Shown in pieces: positions 31,819-40,827 of a stretch of 47,328 nucleotides of DNA. Each line of letters begins with the position of its first letter. Position 1 is the stretch's first letter. The stretch comes from Clostridia bacterium (GTDB lineage: Bacteria; Bacillota; Clostridia; Oscillospirales; Acutalibacteraceae). The notes under the pieces were generated by a model. The model had not been told where the DNA came from, searched no databases, and worked only from the letters and a program-made list of their open reading frames with translations. Where the stretch lies: NCBI GenBank assembly GCA_017521365.1, contig JAFXCT010000008.1:1-47328 (forward strand). Reading direction: 5' to 3'. The position numbers were made by a program, and so were the translations under genes.

Positions 31819-32169
31819 ATGTCTGCACCCAAGGTATTTGAAAGCGAATACCGCTTCTGCCTCATTCTGTGGGAAAACGAGCCCGTTTCCTCCCGCCGTT
31901 TAAGCGAGCTTTGCAAGGAGCAGCTCGGCTGGTCGAAAACGACGACCTACACGGTAATCAAGCGCCTTTCCGACAGAGGCGTGCTCAAAAACGAAAACAC
32001 GGTTGTAACCTCGCTCGTTTCAAAGCAGGAGGTACAGCAGGCGGAAATTGAGGAGCTTATGGAGAAGAAGTTTGAAAACTCCGTGCCCGCCTTCATTGCC
32101 GCCTTTGCAAAAAGCAAGGCACTAAGTGACGATGAAATCGAGCAGATTCGCAGAATTATCGAAAAGTAA
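31819..32169 (+). CDS. blaI: BlaI/MecI-family transcriptional repressor
   Basis: A 116-aa winged-helix repressor that should bind the two dyads at its own promoter and be cut when the partner BlaR1 protease is triggered. The N-terminal DNA-binding domain (about 5-75) has RRLSELCKEQLGWSKTTTYTVIKRL and the wing. The C-terminal helical dimerisation part ends with SDDEIEQIRRIIEK. The start at 31819 has AAGGA 10 nt upstream; a GTG three codons earlier overlaps the site. It precedes blaR1 by 12 nt. No beta-lactamase gene is near, so the regulon target is unknown. Confidence 0.93.
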   Translation: MSAPKVFESEYRFCLILWENEPVSSRRLSELCKEQLGWSKTTTYTVIKRLSDRGVLKNENTVVTSLVSKQEVQQAEIEELMEKKFENSVPAFIAAFAKSKALSDDEIEQIRRIIEK

Positions 32170-32181
32170 GGAGGGGTGAGA

Positions 32182-34371
32182 ATGGACGAAATCATTTACT
32201 TAATTCAGAAGTTTTTAACCTTTATTACCGTGCCGTTTCTCGAAATTGTAAACATCAGTATTACGGCAGGCTGGATTGTGCTTGCGGTGCTTGTGCTCCG
32301 CTTACTGTTCAGAAAAGCTCCGAAATGGCTCAACTGCGTGCTCTGGGGCATAGTTGCGCTGAGGCTCGTATTTCCGTTTTCAATCGAAAGCGTGTTCAGC
32401 CTTATTCCCAGCGCACAGACCTTTGAGCCCAACCTTCCCTACCTGAACGAATTCAAAATCAATTCGGGAATAGAGGTGCTTGACAACGCGGTAAACACAC
32501 AGTACGCCGACTTTGCACCCATAGCGGAAAGAACGGTTGACGTGACGATTATTCTCGCCTGCGTGTGGCTGTCGGGGCTTGCAATTATGCTGCTTTACGC
32601 CCTTGCGAGCTGGGCAAGGCTTAAAATGAGCCTTAAAACCGCAACGAAAAAGGAAGGAAACATATACCAAAGCGAGTTTGTGCAGTCGCCGTTTGTGCTC
32701 GGAATCATAAAGCCCAAAATTTATATTCCGTACAAGACAAACGAAAACGACCTGCCGCTTGTAATTGCGCACGAGAAAGCACACATCAAACGCCTTGACC
32801 ACCTTATAAAGCCGCTCGGCTTCCTGCTGCTTAGCATTTACTGGTTCAATCCTCTGCTGTGGGCTGCCTACGTTCTGCTTTGCAGGGATATTGAAGCCGC
32901 CTGCGATGAAAAGGTAGTAAAGGAGCTTGACGAGCAGCAGCGCAGGGATTATTCGGCGGCTTTGCTAAACGCGAGCATCAGCCGCAAATCCATTGCCGCG
33001 TGTCCCCTCGCCTTCGGTGAAACGGGCGTAAAAGAAAGGATAAAAGGAGTAATGAATTACAAAAAGCCTGCGTTCTGGGTTATTATTGCGGCTGTCGTTA
33101 TCTGTATCGTTACGGCGGTCTGCTTCCTGACAAACCCGACCGATACAAGAAGAATCGACTACTCGCCGAATATTTCAAATGAGCTTGACACACTTATAAG
33201 AACAGAAATCATCAACTATAACAAGGGCAATTACCTTGACGGTGAGGTTTCCTGTGCAGCATTTAAAGTGCTTGCAACCGAAACCGTGAGCAAGCCCGAC
33301 GAAAACGGAATAGCAATTACGGTTTACCTTGTATCAAGCTACAACGAATACAGCGTTGAGGACGGAAAGCTCATTGAAATGGGCGGTAACGGCACTCCGC
33401 TTGCGCTCTCATTCGTTGTAAACGGCGAGGACAGCTATGCGCTTTACGATTACTGGGAGCCGGGTATGGGAAGCTCATACATCAAGGATTTGCAGGCAAA
33501 ATTCCCGACCGCTTTAGTTAACAAGGTTATCGACGGCGACTATTCCCAAGAACTTATAGATAACTGCAAAGCACAGGCAATTGCCTACTTCGGACTTAAC
33601 CCTGAGGACGTTACCGTTACCTACTCCGAACCTTACTCAACGGTTGCACTCGAAGCAAAATTTGACTATGAGCTGACCGTTGAAAGAAGCAAGACAAGCG
33701 GCGTTACGTGGATGACGGATGAAACCTTCTATAAAAAGAACGGTTTTCACGCTTACCTCTACTGCCTTGACAAGGCTTACGTAACGCTCGGCAGTAAGAG
33801 CATTTACATCGGCGATGCGCTCAATTCCGAAAAGCTGTATGTTGACACGCTGCTGAAAAAAGCGGAAGAAGACGTCAAAAACAGCAAGGCAAAAACGGAT
33901 ATGCTCAAGGACGGCGGAACGAAGTTTTATTGGTACGACGGCTACACGATAATCAAGCGCAACACGGTTGACGGCAACAAGGATTTGATTATCACTTACG
34001 CCGATATAAGCACAACGGAATACTCTGCGGCGGTTAAGTTTATAAGCGGAAGTATCCCGACGGAAAAGGAAACGACTACAGACTATATCGTCGGCGTTAC
34101 AGCACCCGTGGGTTATGATGATGAACCACATTTTGATGCTGTAATCATAGAAAACAACGGCAGCAGTCTGCTTGTCAAAGCCTACGGCGACAACGCAGGA
34201 ATTACGGAAGGCTCGCAGGCCTACGTCAGCCTTAAAAGCGTACTGTCGCACATTGAACTGCCCGAAATGAAAAAGGGTGACAAGGTACGCTTTATCTACG
34301 ACGGCACAGTTCAGGAAACCTATCCCCTCCAGATTCCCACAGTATGGGCAGTTTATGAGTTAGAAGAATAG
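32182..34371 (+). CDS. blaR1: BlaR1-like M56 membrane metalloprotease with non-PBP sensor
   Basis: A 729-aa signal-transducing protease. The N-terminal part has about four membrane segments and the cytoplasmic zinc motif HEKAH (His197, Glu198, His201), followed by CRDIEAACDEKVV, both typical of M56. A further membrane helix at about 287-306 leads to an outer region of some 420 residues. That region is not a penicillin-binding domain: I see no SxxK, SxN or KTG motifs. Its last 90 residues resemble the DUF3221 pattern ending in VWAVYELEE. The start at 32182 follows AGGAGG with 7 nt. The signal is therefore probably not a beta-lactam; it should inactivate BlaI when activated. Confidence 0.88.
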   Translation: MDEIIYLIQKFLTFITVPFLEIVNISITAGWIVLAVLVLRLLFRKAPKWLNCVLWGIVALRLVFPFSIESVFSLIPSAQTFEPNLPYLNEFKINSGIEVLDNAVNTQYADFAPIAERTVDVTIILACVWLSGLAIMLLYALASWARLKMSLKTATKKEGNIYQSEFVQSPFVLGIIKPKIYIPYKTNENDLPLVIAHEKAHIKRLDHLIKPLGFLLLSIYWFNPLLWAAYVLLCRDIEAACDEKVVKELDEQQRRDYSAALLNASISRKSIAACPLAFGETGVKERIKGVMNYKKPAFWVIIAAVVICIVTAVCFLTNPTDTRRIDYSPNISNELDTLIRTEIINYNKGNYLDGEVSCAAFKVLATETVSKPDENGIAITVYLVSSYNEYSVEDGKLIEMGGNGTPLALSFVVNGEDSYALYDYWEPGMGSSYIKDLQAKFPTALVNKVIDGDYSQELIDNCKAQAIAYFGLNPEDVTVTYSEPYSTVALEAKFDYELTVERSKTSGVTWMTDETFYKKNGFHAYLYCLDKAYVTLGSKSIYIGDALNSEKLYVDTLLKKAEEDVKNSKAKTDMLKDGGTKFYWYDGYTIIKRNTVDGNKDLIITYADISTTEYSAAVKFISGSIPTEKETTTDYIVGVTAPVGYDDEPHFDAVIIENNGSSLLVKAYGDNAGITEGSQAYVSLKSVLSHIELPEMKKGDKVRFIYDGTVQETYPLQIPTVWAVYELEE

Positions 34372-34388
34372 AAACTTCACAAAAAAAT

Positions 34389-34425
34389 CCACCCGAAAGA
34401 AAGCGAATTTTTTCCGGGTGGTATT
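34389..34425. terminator. Bidirectional terminator between blaR1 and pfkA
   Basis: CCACCCG (34389-34395) pairs with CGGGTGG (34415-34421) and is followed by TATTTATTT on the plus strand and ATTTTTTTG on the minus strand. It lies between convergent genes. Confidence 0.85.
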
Positions 34426-34442
34426 TATTTGCTATTAAAAAC

Positions 34443-35420
34443 TTACAGAGAAATCTCCATAGCGCAGTTGTAGAGGTCCTTATCAATGGTCTTCTTCATA
34501 TTGAGAGCCTCATTGATATCGTGGTCGGTAATCTGCTCGCCGTGCATTACGACAACACGGTTGCTCTTACCCTCGTGAAGGAGGTGAACGGCCTTGTTAC
34601 CCATCTGGCTTGCGATAACACGGTCACGTACCGTGGGAGTACCGCCGCGCTGAATATGGCCGAGGACAGTTGCACGGGTTTCAATACCCGTCTTTTCCTC
34701 GATTTCCTTTGCCATCTGCTCAACAGTTACACCGTCACGGAAACGGACACCCTCTGCAACCATAACGATGAAGTGGTTTTTGCCCGTTGCCTTTGTGCGG
34801 TTAAGCTTGCTGATAACGTCCTTTTCGATATCGTAGGGAATTTCGGGAATAACGATAGCGGTAGCGCCGACAGCAATACCTGCGTTGAGGGTCAGGTAGC
34901 CTGCACGGGCACCCATAACCTCTACTACGGAGCAGCGGCTGTGGCTTTCGATAGTGTCACGAAGGCGGTCAACAAGCTGCTGAACGGTGTTAAGGCAGGT
35001 GTCAAAGCCGATTGTGTAGTCTGTGCAGACAATATCGTTGTCGATAGTACCGGGAACGGCAACACAGGGAAGACCGAAGTTGGAAAGGTCTCTTGCGCCA
35101 CGGAACGAGCCGTCGCCGCCGATAACGACAAGACCCTCGATACCGTTCTTCTTTGCAATTTCAACTGCCTTGCGGACTGCTTCTTCGCCCTTGAATTCGG
35201 GGCAGCGTGCAGTATAAATCTTCGTACCGCCGCGGTGGATAATATCGCAGACGTTACGCATATTCATTTCAATAAAATCCTCTTCAAGAAGGCCCTTGTA
35301 GCCGTAACGGATACCGACAACCTCCATATTGTTGTAAAGAGCTGTACGGACAACTGCGCGTACCGCAGCGTTCATACCCGGTGCGTCGCCGCCGCTTGTG
35401 AGAACACCAATCTTTTTCAT
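34443..35420 (-). CDS. pfkA: ATP-dependent 6-phosphofructokinase
   Basis: Commits glucose to glycolysis by phosphorylating fructose 6-phosphate. The 325-aa length is that of the bacterial ATP-PFK. GGDAPGMNAAVR binds ATP, VIGGDGSFRGA has the Gly that marks ATP and not PPi use, PGTIDNDI carries the catalytic Asp, and MGARAGYLTLN, EGV and HIQRGGTPTVRDR are in place. Arg residues for ADP/PEP allostery appear at usual places. The start has AGGAGA about 10 nt upstream. It has its own promoter, and follows dnaE on the same strand, the classic Firmicute neighbourhood. The genes for a ROK glucokinase and HprK lie upstream. Confidence 0.97.
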   Translation of the reverse strand: MKKIGVLTSGGDAPGMNAAVRAVVRTALYNNMEVVGIRYGYKGLLEEDFIEMNMRNVCDIIHRGGTKIYTARCPEFKGEEAVRKAVEIAKKNGIEGLVVIGGDGSFRGARDLSNFGLPCVAVPGTIDNDIVCTDYTIGFDTCLNTVQQLVDRLRDTIESHSRCSVVEVMGARAGYLTLNAGIAVGATAIVIPEIPYDIEKDVISKLNRTKATGKNHFIVMVAEGVRFRDGVTVEQMAKEIEEKTGIETRATVLGHIQRGGTPTVRDRVIASQMGNKAVHLLHEGKSNRVVVMHGEQITDHDINEALNMKKTIDKDLYNCAMEISL

Positions 35421-35466
35421 AATAAAAATCTCTCCTATGGTTAATGCTTAAAAATCATTCCCTAAT

Positions 35467-35494
35467 ATAATACACAAATAAAAAAATATGTCAA
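35467..35494 (-). promoter_or_regulatory. pfkA promoter
   Basis: TTGACA (35489-35494), 16-bp spacer, TATTAT (35467-35472) on the minus strand in the 101-bp gap after dnaE. It allows pfkA to be expressed apart from the replication gene. Confidence 0.7.
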
Positions 35495-35521
35495 GTTTTA
35501 TAGAAAAATATACTATTCTGA

Positions 35522-38500
35522 CTACTGCAAAACAACATTTTCCGCACCTAAAAGCCGTTTTAATTCATTTACAAGCGGCTCGTTGACGCCAACTCCGACA
35601 GCCTGCTTTGAATATTCCTTAATATCATTATAGTAAATATACGCCGGTGTGTTTCCCTCGTCAAAAATGCCCAGCAAATTCAGCGCACGCTTTTCCTGTT
35701 CACCGCCCCTTGTTTCAACACGCAGGAACAGTCCGTGCTTTTTCTTTTTTTCGGTTGTTTGTTCGGGCACGTCCTTGGGGCAGGGTGAAAGCTTTTCGCA
35801 CACGAGGCTCGGCTCTTTATCCTCACGAAGGCTCAGCCTTCCCTCAAGGAGCACAACGTTACCCGTCTTTAAAATCTCCATTGTCGAGGCAACGGTTTTC
35901 GGGAAGAGAAGCGCTTCAATATTGCCGCTCATATCTTCAAGGGTAACGAAAGCCATCTCGGCGTTGCTTCTCGTTATTTTTTTCTTAACCGAGGTTATTA
36001 TTCCCAATACTTTTACGTTTTCATTGTCGGAATAGCCTTCGCCTTCCGTCAAATCAAAAATTTTTGCACAGCCGAGCTTTTCGGCAAGCGGAGAAAAGCC
36101 TGCCATCGGGTGACCGCTGACGTAAAAGCCGACAACCTCTTTTTCACGCATCAGCTTTTCGTCCTGCGGCAGCTCACTCACCTGCGGAATTTCGGGCTCT
36201 GTGCTCTTTTCCTCGCCGATGAGGCTGAACAGATTAATCTGACCGCTCATACTGTAGGCCTTGTCCGCCTCAAGCTGTGACATAACGGTGGGAAGCATCT
36301 GCAGCATCTGACGGCGGTTTAAGCCCAGCCCGTCAAGAGCGCCCGAATAAACGAGGCTTTCTGCGGCACGGCGGTTGAAATTGTTGCCGTAAACACGCTT
36401 GCAGAAGGAGTAAAACGACGTGAATCTGCCGTTTTTCTCTCTTTCCTCCACAATAGCCCTGATAAGATTTCTGCCGAGGTTTTTCACGGCGAGCAGGCCG
36501 AAAAGAATTCTGCCGTTTTCAGCCACAAAGCCGCCGTAGCTTGAATTTACGTCAGGCGGCGTAACCCGTATCCCCAAGCGCTCACACTCGTTGATATAGC
36601 CGCAGACCTTGGCTGTCTGGTCGAGCACGCTTGTGAGAAGCGCCGCCATAAACTGCTGCGGATAGTGGCATTTGAGATATGCCGTGCGGTAAGCCACCAG
36701 GGAATAGGCGGCGGCGTGGGATTTATTAAAGGCGTAGGAAGCAAACGATGACATATCCTCAAAAATCGAATTTGCCGCGGCAGGCTCAACTCCCCTGCTG
36801 ACAGCACCCTCGATAAAGGTTTTGCGCTCCATTTCCATAACGTCGTGCTTTTTCTTGGACATTGCACGGCGCACGACGTCTGCCCTGCCGTAGGAATAGC
36901 CTGCAAGCTCACGGAAAACCTGCATTACCTGCTCCTGGTATATAAGACAGCCGTGCGTAACCTCCATAATACTGCGCAGCTTGTCCGCTTTATAGCTTGT
37001 CTTTTCGGGATTTCTTCTGTTTTCTATATATGTGTCAATCGAGTCCATAGGGCCGGGACGGTAAAGCGAAACAACGGCTATCAGGTCTTCAAGCACGGTC
37101 GGCTTAATTCTGGTAAGCACGCTTCGCATACCTGCGGATTCAAACTGGAAAACGCCCAGAGTCTGACCCGAAGCAAACATTTTATAGGTTGCCTTGTCGT
37201 CAAGCGGAATTTTTTCAATATCAAAATCGGGCTCAATTTTCTTAACCGCTTTTTCGGCATCGGAAATAACGGTGAGTGTTTTAAGCCCGAGGAAATCCAT
37301 TTTAAGAAGACCCAGTTCTTCAAGGGAAACCATAGTGTACTGGGTAACAGCCAAATCGTCACTCAGCGCAAGCGGCACGTATTCCTTGACGGGGTCACGG
37401 GTGATAACAACGCCTGCGGCGTGCTTTGAGGCGTGTCGGGGCATACCCTCAATCTGCATAGCGTTGTCAATAAGCTCTTTCACAGTTTCGTCGGAATCAT
37501 AACGCTTGCGTAAATCGGACGAGCGTGCAAGAGCCTTGTCAAGAGTGATATTCAGCTCAAACGGAATGAGCTTTGCAACGGAGTCCACCGTTGCGTACGG
37601 CAGACCCATAACCCTGCCTACGTCACGCACGGCGGCCTTTGCGGCAAGCGTACCGAAGGTGACAATCTGCGAAACGTGGTCGGAGCCGTATTTTGAAATA
37701 ACATAGTCGATAACCTCCTGCCGTCTTTCATAGCAGAAGTCAATGTCAAAGTCGGGCATACTCACCCTTTCGGGGTTGAGAAAGCGCTCAAAAAGAAGGT
37801 TATACTTCATCGGGTCAATGCCCGTTATGCCTATACAGTAGGCGGCTATACTGCCTGCGCCCGAGCCTCTGCCCGGGCCGACGGGAATGCCGTTATTCTT
37901 TGCGTACTGAACGAAATCGTTGACTATAAGGTAATAGTCCGTATAGCCCATTTTGTTGACAACGCCGAGCTCGTATTCCAGCCGCTCCCTGTATTCCTCG
38001 GGAGCGTTTTCGCCGTAACGCTTTTTAAGGCCCTCACGGCAGAGTGAAGCAAAATATTCAAAATGGTCCTCACCGTTGGGGGTATCGAAATTGGGCAGCT
38101 TCGTGTTGCCGAATTCTATTTCAACGTTACATCTTTCGGCAATTTTTGCGGTATTGTCCACAGCCTCGGGGAAATCGGCAAAAAGCTCCCGCATTTCGCT
38201 TTCGCTCTTGAGGTAAAACTCGTCTGCCTCAAATTCAATTCCGGTGTTTTCGCCGAGGATATGGTTAGTCTGTATGCAAATCAGAATCTGCTGGATTTTG
38301 GAATGCTGTTTTTCTATATAGTGGGTATCGTTCGTAGCAACAAGGCCTATCCCCTGCTCACGTGCAAGGCGGACAAGCTGAGGCAGGACACGAAGCTCCT
38401 CCTCAATGCCGTGGTTCTGAATTTCGATAAAGTAGTTGTTTTCGCCGAAGGTTTCCTTATACCACTGAGCGGTTTTGACAGCCCGCTCATAGTCGTTTTT

Positions 38501-38944
38501 GAGAAGTGCCTGCGGAATTTCACCCGCAAGGCAGGCAGAAAGGGCAATTATACCCTCGTGATATTTTTCGAGCAGCTCCTTATCCACACGGGGCTTTGTG
38601 TAAAAGCCCTGAGTCCACGCATCCGACACTATTTTGATAAGGTTACGGTAGCCCGTGTCGTTTTCGGCAAGCAGGACAAGGTGGTAACGCTCGCTGTCGA
38701 TACCGTGCACCTTGTCAAAGCGTGTTCTTGCCGCAACGTAAACCTCACAGCCGATAATCGGCTTTATACCTTGCTTTTTGGCTTCCTTATAGAAATCTAT
38801 TGCACCGAAAAGCGAGCCGTGGTCGGTAATGGCAAGGCTTGTCTGCCCCAGCTCCTTTGTAGCGGCAATAAGAGGCTTGATACGGCAGGCACCGTCAAGC
38901 AAGCTGTACTCGGTATGCAGATGTAAATGTGTAAAGCCCGACAT
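35522..38944 (-). CDS. dnaE: DNA polymerase III subunit alpha (DnaE)
   Basis: Replicative polymerase subunit of the DnaE type; in Firmicutes it works beside PolC, probably on the lagging strand. The 1140-aa product has an N-terminal PHP domain (HLHLHTEYSLLDG, TDHGSLFGAIDFY), the polymerase core with GPGRGSGAGS and the catalytic Asp pair in PDFDIDF (about 396-402), GVFQFES, the helix-hairpin-helix and a C-terminal OB domain (VKVLGIITSVKKKITRSN). There is no N-terminal exonuclease insert as in PolC. The start follows GTGAGG 7 nt upstream. It lies 25 nt after whiA and before pfkA, a conserved order. Confidence 0.96.
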   Translation of the reverse strand: MSGFTHLHLHTEYSLLDGACRIKPLIAATKELGQTSLAITDHGSLFGAIDFYKEAKKQGIKPIIGCEVYVAARTRFDKVHGIDSERYHLVLLAENDTGYRNLIKIVSDAWTQGFYTKPRVDKELLEKYHEGIIALSACLAGEIPQALLKNDYERAVKTAQWYKETFGENNYFIEIQNHGIEEELRVLPQLVRLAREQGIGLVATNDTHYIEKQHSKIQQILICIQTNHILGENTGIEFEADEFYLKSESEMRELFADFPEAVDNTAKIAERCNVEIEFGNTKLPNFDTPNGEDHFEYFASLCREGLKKRYGENAPEEYRERLEYELGVVNKMGYTDYYLIVNDFVQYAKNNGIPVGPGRGSGAGSIAAYCIGITGIDPMKYNLLFERFLNPERVSMPDFDIDFCYERRQEVIDYVISKYGSDHVSQIVTFGTLAAKAAVRDVGRVMGLPYATVDSVAKLIPFELNITLDKALARSSDLRKRYDSDETVKELIDNAMQIEGMPRHASKHAAGVVITRDPVKEYVPLALSDDLAVTQYTMVSLEELGLLKMDFLGLKTLTVISDAEKAVKKIEPDFDIEKIPLDDKATYKMFASGQTLGVFQFESAGMRSVLTRIKPTVLEDLIAVVSLYRPGPMDSIDTYIENRRNPEKTSYKADKLRSIMEVTHGCLIYQEQVMQVFRELAGYSYGRADVVRRAMSKKKHDVMEMERKTFIEGAVSRGVEPAAANSIFEDMSSFASYAFNKSHAAAYSLVAYRTAYLKCHYPQQFMAALLTSVLDQTAKVCGYINECERLGIRVTPPDVNSSYGGFVAENGRILFGLLAVKNLGRNLIRAIVEEREKNGRFTSFYSFCKRVYGNNFNRRAAESLVYSGALDGLGLNRRQMLQMLPTVMSQLEADKAYSMSGQINLFSLIGEEKSTEPEIPQVSELPQDEKLMREKEVVGFYVSGHPMAGFSPLAEKLGCAKIFDLTEGEGYSDNENVKVLGIITSVKKKITRSNAEMAFVTLEDMSGNIEALLFPKTVASTMEILKTGNVVLLEGRLSLREDKEPSLVCEKLSPCPKDVPEQTTEKKKKHGLFLRVETRGGEQEKRALNLLGIFDEGNTPAYIYYNDIKEYSKQAVGVGVNEPLVNELKRLLGAENVVLQ

Positions 38945-38969
38945 ATCAAAACCTCACTTTCTGTAAAAA

Positions 38970-39863
38970 TTAATCCTCGCTGTTTGCGATACTGACTATT
39001 CTGTTAAGCCTGTGGTAAACACCCGAGCGTGAAAGGCTGACCGACAGCATATTGCCAAGCTCCTTCAGACTGCTTTCGGGATTTTCCTCTCTTAAGGTTG
39101 CAAGCTCACGTAGCTCCTCCGGCAGACCGTCAAACTTACCGCTTGCGTGAAGCTTTCTGATAGCCTCTATCTGCCCCATTGCCGCATCTACAGAGCGGTC
39201 AATGTTTGCTGTTTCAAAATTGATTTTGCGGTTGATTTTGTTGCGCATATCCTTTTCAATTTTGACCTGCATTATTTCAAGTGCGGATGACTGTGCGCCG
39301 AGCATCATAAGAATATCCTCAATCATTTCGCTGCTCTTGAAATATATAACGTAGCTGCCCTTGCGCTTGGTCATTTTTGCATTTATTTCAAGCTCCTGCA
39401 TCAGTTTAAGCATATCGTCACTCAGGTGCAGGAAGGGCAGAATAAAATCGAGCTGATAGCTTTTCTGCGGCTGTGTCACCGTTGCACACGCAAGAAAAGC
39501 GCCCTTGAGAAAGGCTGAAAGGCAGCATTCCTCGGCAAGGTTTGAACGGTTGATGCGTACACCGACCATTCTTTCCGACACACCGAAGTGCTCCAAAATT
39601 TTGAGCCTGTCCTCTTTTTTGGTAACGCTAACGGAAAACTTACCGCTTTCCGAGCCCTTTACGGCAGGTGCCCTGCCCGTAATTTTTTCAACAGCCGAAG
39701 CGTACATTTTTGCCGTGCCCTCGTGCTCCGTAACGAGCATCATAGAGGTAGAACCAAAAGACCTGCCGCACAGCAACAGCCCGTAGGTCATCGCATGGTA
39801 GCAGCAGGTCTGCATATCGGCTGTTGAACAGATTTCATCTTTTACCGCAGATGTAAATGACAT
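38970..39863 (-). CDS. whiA: WhiA family DNA-binding protein
   Basis: A 297-aa protein with an N-terminal LAGLIDADG-like domain (degenerate, no nuclease activity expected) and a C-terminal helix-turn-helix. The C-terminal LRELATLREENPESSLKELGNMLSVSLSRSGVYHRLNRI is the family hallmark. WhiA regulates sporulation in actinobacteria and affects cell division and chromosome segregation in Bacillus. The start at 39863 has GGAG 8 nt upstream; seven residues more are open but lack a site. Usually rapZ and yvcK precede whiA; here murB does, and neither of the two is found in the window. Confidence 0.94.
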   Translation of the reverse strand: MSFTSAVKDEICSTADMQTCCYHAMTYGLLLCGRSFGSTSMMLVTEHEGTAKMYASAVEKITGRAPAVKGSESGKFSVSVTKKEDRLKILEHFGVSERMVGVRINRSNLAEECCLSAFLKGAFLACATVTQPQKSYQLDFILPFLHLSDDMLKLMQELEINAKMTKRKGSYVIYFKSSEMIEDILMMLGAQSSALEIMQVKIEKDMRNKINRKINFETANIDRSVDAAMGQIEAIRKLHASGKFDGLPEELRELATLREENPESSLKELGNMLSVSLSRSGVYHRLNRIVSIANSED

Positions 39864-39903
39864 AAATTTTTCTCCGTCAACCATCGTGGAATCTTAAATA
39901 GAT

Positions 39904-40812
39904 TTACCCGATATATTTTACTTCTCTTTCAAGCTCAACGCCTGTTTCATTGAGCACCTTTTCGGCAACCAATCTGCCAAGCTCCATAATTTCAGCCGTC
40001 GTTGCACCGCCCTTGTTCACAACAAAGCCCGAGTGCTTTTCGCTCACCTGTGCACCGCCGACCGAAAAGCCCTTAAGACCGCACTGCTCAATCAGCGCAC
40101 TGGCATAATAGCCCTTCGGATGCCTGAAAAAGCTGCCTGCGCTTGGCAAATCAAGCGGCTGCTTTTCAATACGCTTTCCCATAATCTCCTGCATTTTTGC
40201 GTTGATTTCCTCTTTAACGCCCTTCTGCAGGGAAAATACGGCGCCGGTAATAACGAAATACTTGCCCGTATATATGCTTGTTCTGTAGCTGAAGCCGAGC
40301 ATATCACCGGTCAGCTTTCCGGGATTGCCTGCGTAGTCAATATGCGTACAGCAGGTAATAACATCCTTCATATCTCCGCCGTAGGCACCTGCGTTCATAT
40401 AAACCGCACCGCCTACCGAGCCGGGAATACCGTAGGCAAATTCAAGCCCTGTGAGCGAATGCTCCATAGCGAATTTGCAGAGCGTGGCAAGCTTAGTACC
40501 TGCCGAGCAGTATATTGTTGTTTCGTCAAGAAGGCGGATTTCCTCGAAATTGTTGGCAAGGCGGATTGAAACGCCCCTTATTCCGTCATCCGAAACAAGG
40601 AGATTAGAGCCGTTGCCGAAAACGAAGGGCTTCACCTCTTCATCCGAGCACATACGCAGCAGACTGCGAAGCTGCAACTCAGAGGACGGCAGAAAGACAA
40701 CGTCTGCCTTTCCGCCCGTTCTGAAGCTCGTGTATTCGGACATAGGCGCATCAAGGCGGTAGCTGATACCTGCCTTTTCCGCACCTTCAATTATATTCTG
40801 GATATTGTTCAT
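39904..40812 (-). CDS. murB: UDP-N-acetylenolpyruvoylglucosamine reductase
   Basis: FAD-dependent enzyme that reduces the enolpyruvyl group to make UDP-MurNAc for peptidoglycan. The 302-aa product has SFRTGGKADVVF, the FAD loops FVFGNGSNLLVSDDG and LEFAYGIPGSVGGAVYMNAGAYGGDM, Arg177 in SYRTS, and the proton-donating Ser227 in PSAGSFFRHP. The short C-terminal domain is of the Firmicute type IIb form. The start has AAAGGA about 10 nt upstream. It lies between the ROK glucokinase gene and whiA. Confidence 0.96.
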   Translation of the reverse strand: MNNIQNIIEGAEKAGISYRLDAPMSEYTSFRTGGKADVVFLPSSELQLRSLLRMCSDEEVKPFVFGNGSNLLVSDDGIRGVSIRLANNFEEIRLLDETTIYCSAGTKLATLCKFAMEHSLTGLEFAYGIPGSVGGAVYMNAGAYGGDMKDVITCCTHIDYAGNPGKLTGDMLGFSYRTSIYTGKYFVITGAVFSLQKGVKEEINAKMQEIMGKRIEKQPLDLPSAGSFFRHPKGYYASALIEQCGLKGFSVGGAQVSEKHSGFVVNKGGATTAEIMELGRLVAEKVLNETGVELEREVKYIG

Positions 40813-40827
40813 TGAAAAAATGTTCCT

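Noticed and set aside
32182-34371. Call as a beta-lactam sensor
   Set aside because: The outer domain lacks SxxK, SxN and KTG motifs.
34521-35444. 307-aa plus-strand frame antisense to pfkA
   Set aside because: Product is Cys/Asn/Asp-rich nonsense typical of a reverse reading; pfkA is certain.
38063-38926. 287-aa plus-strand frame antisense to dnaE
   Set aside because: No ribosome site and no family resemblance; dnaE conserved motifs lie on the other strand.
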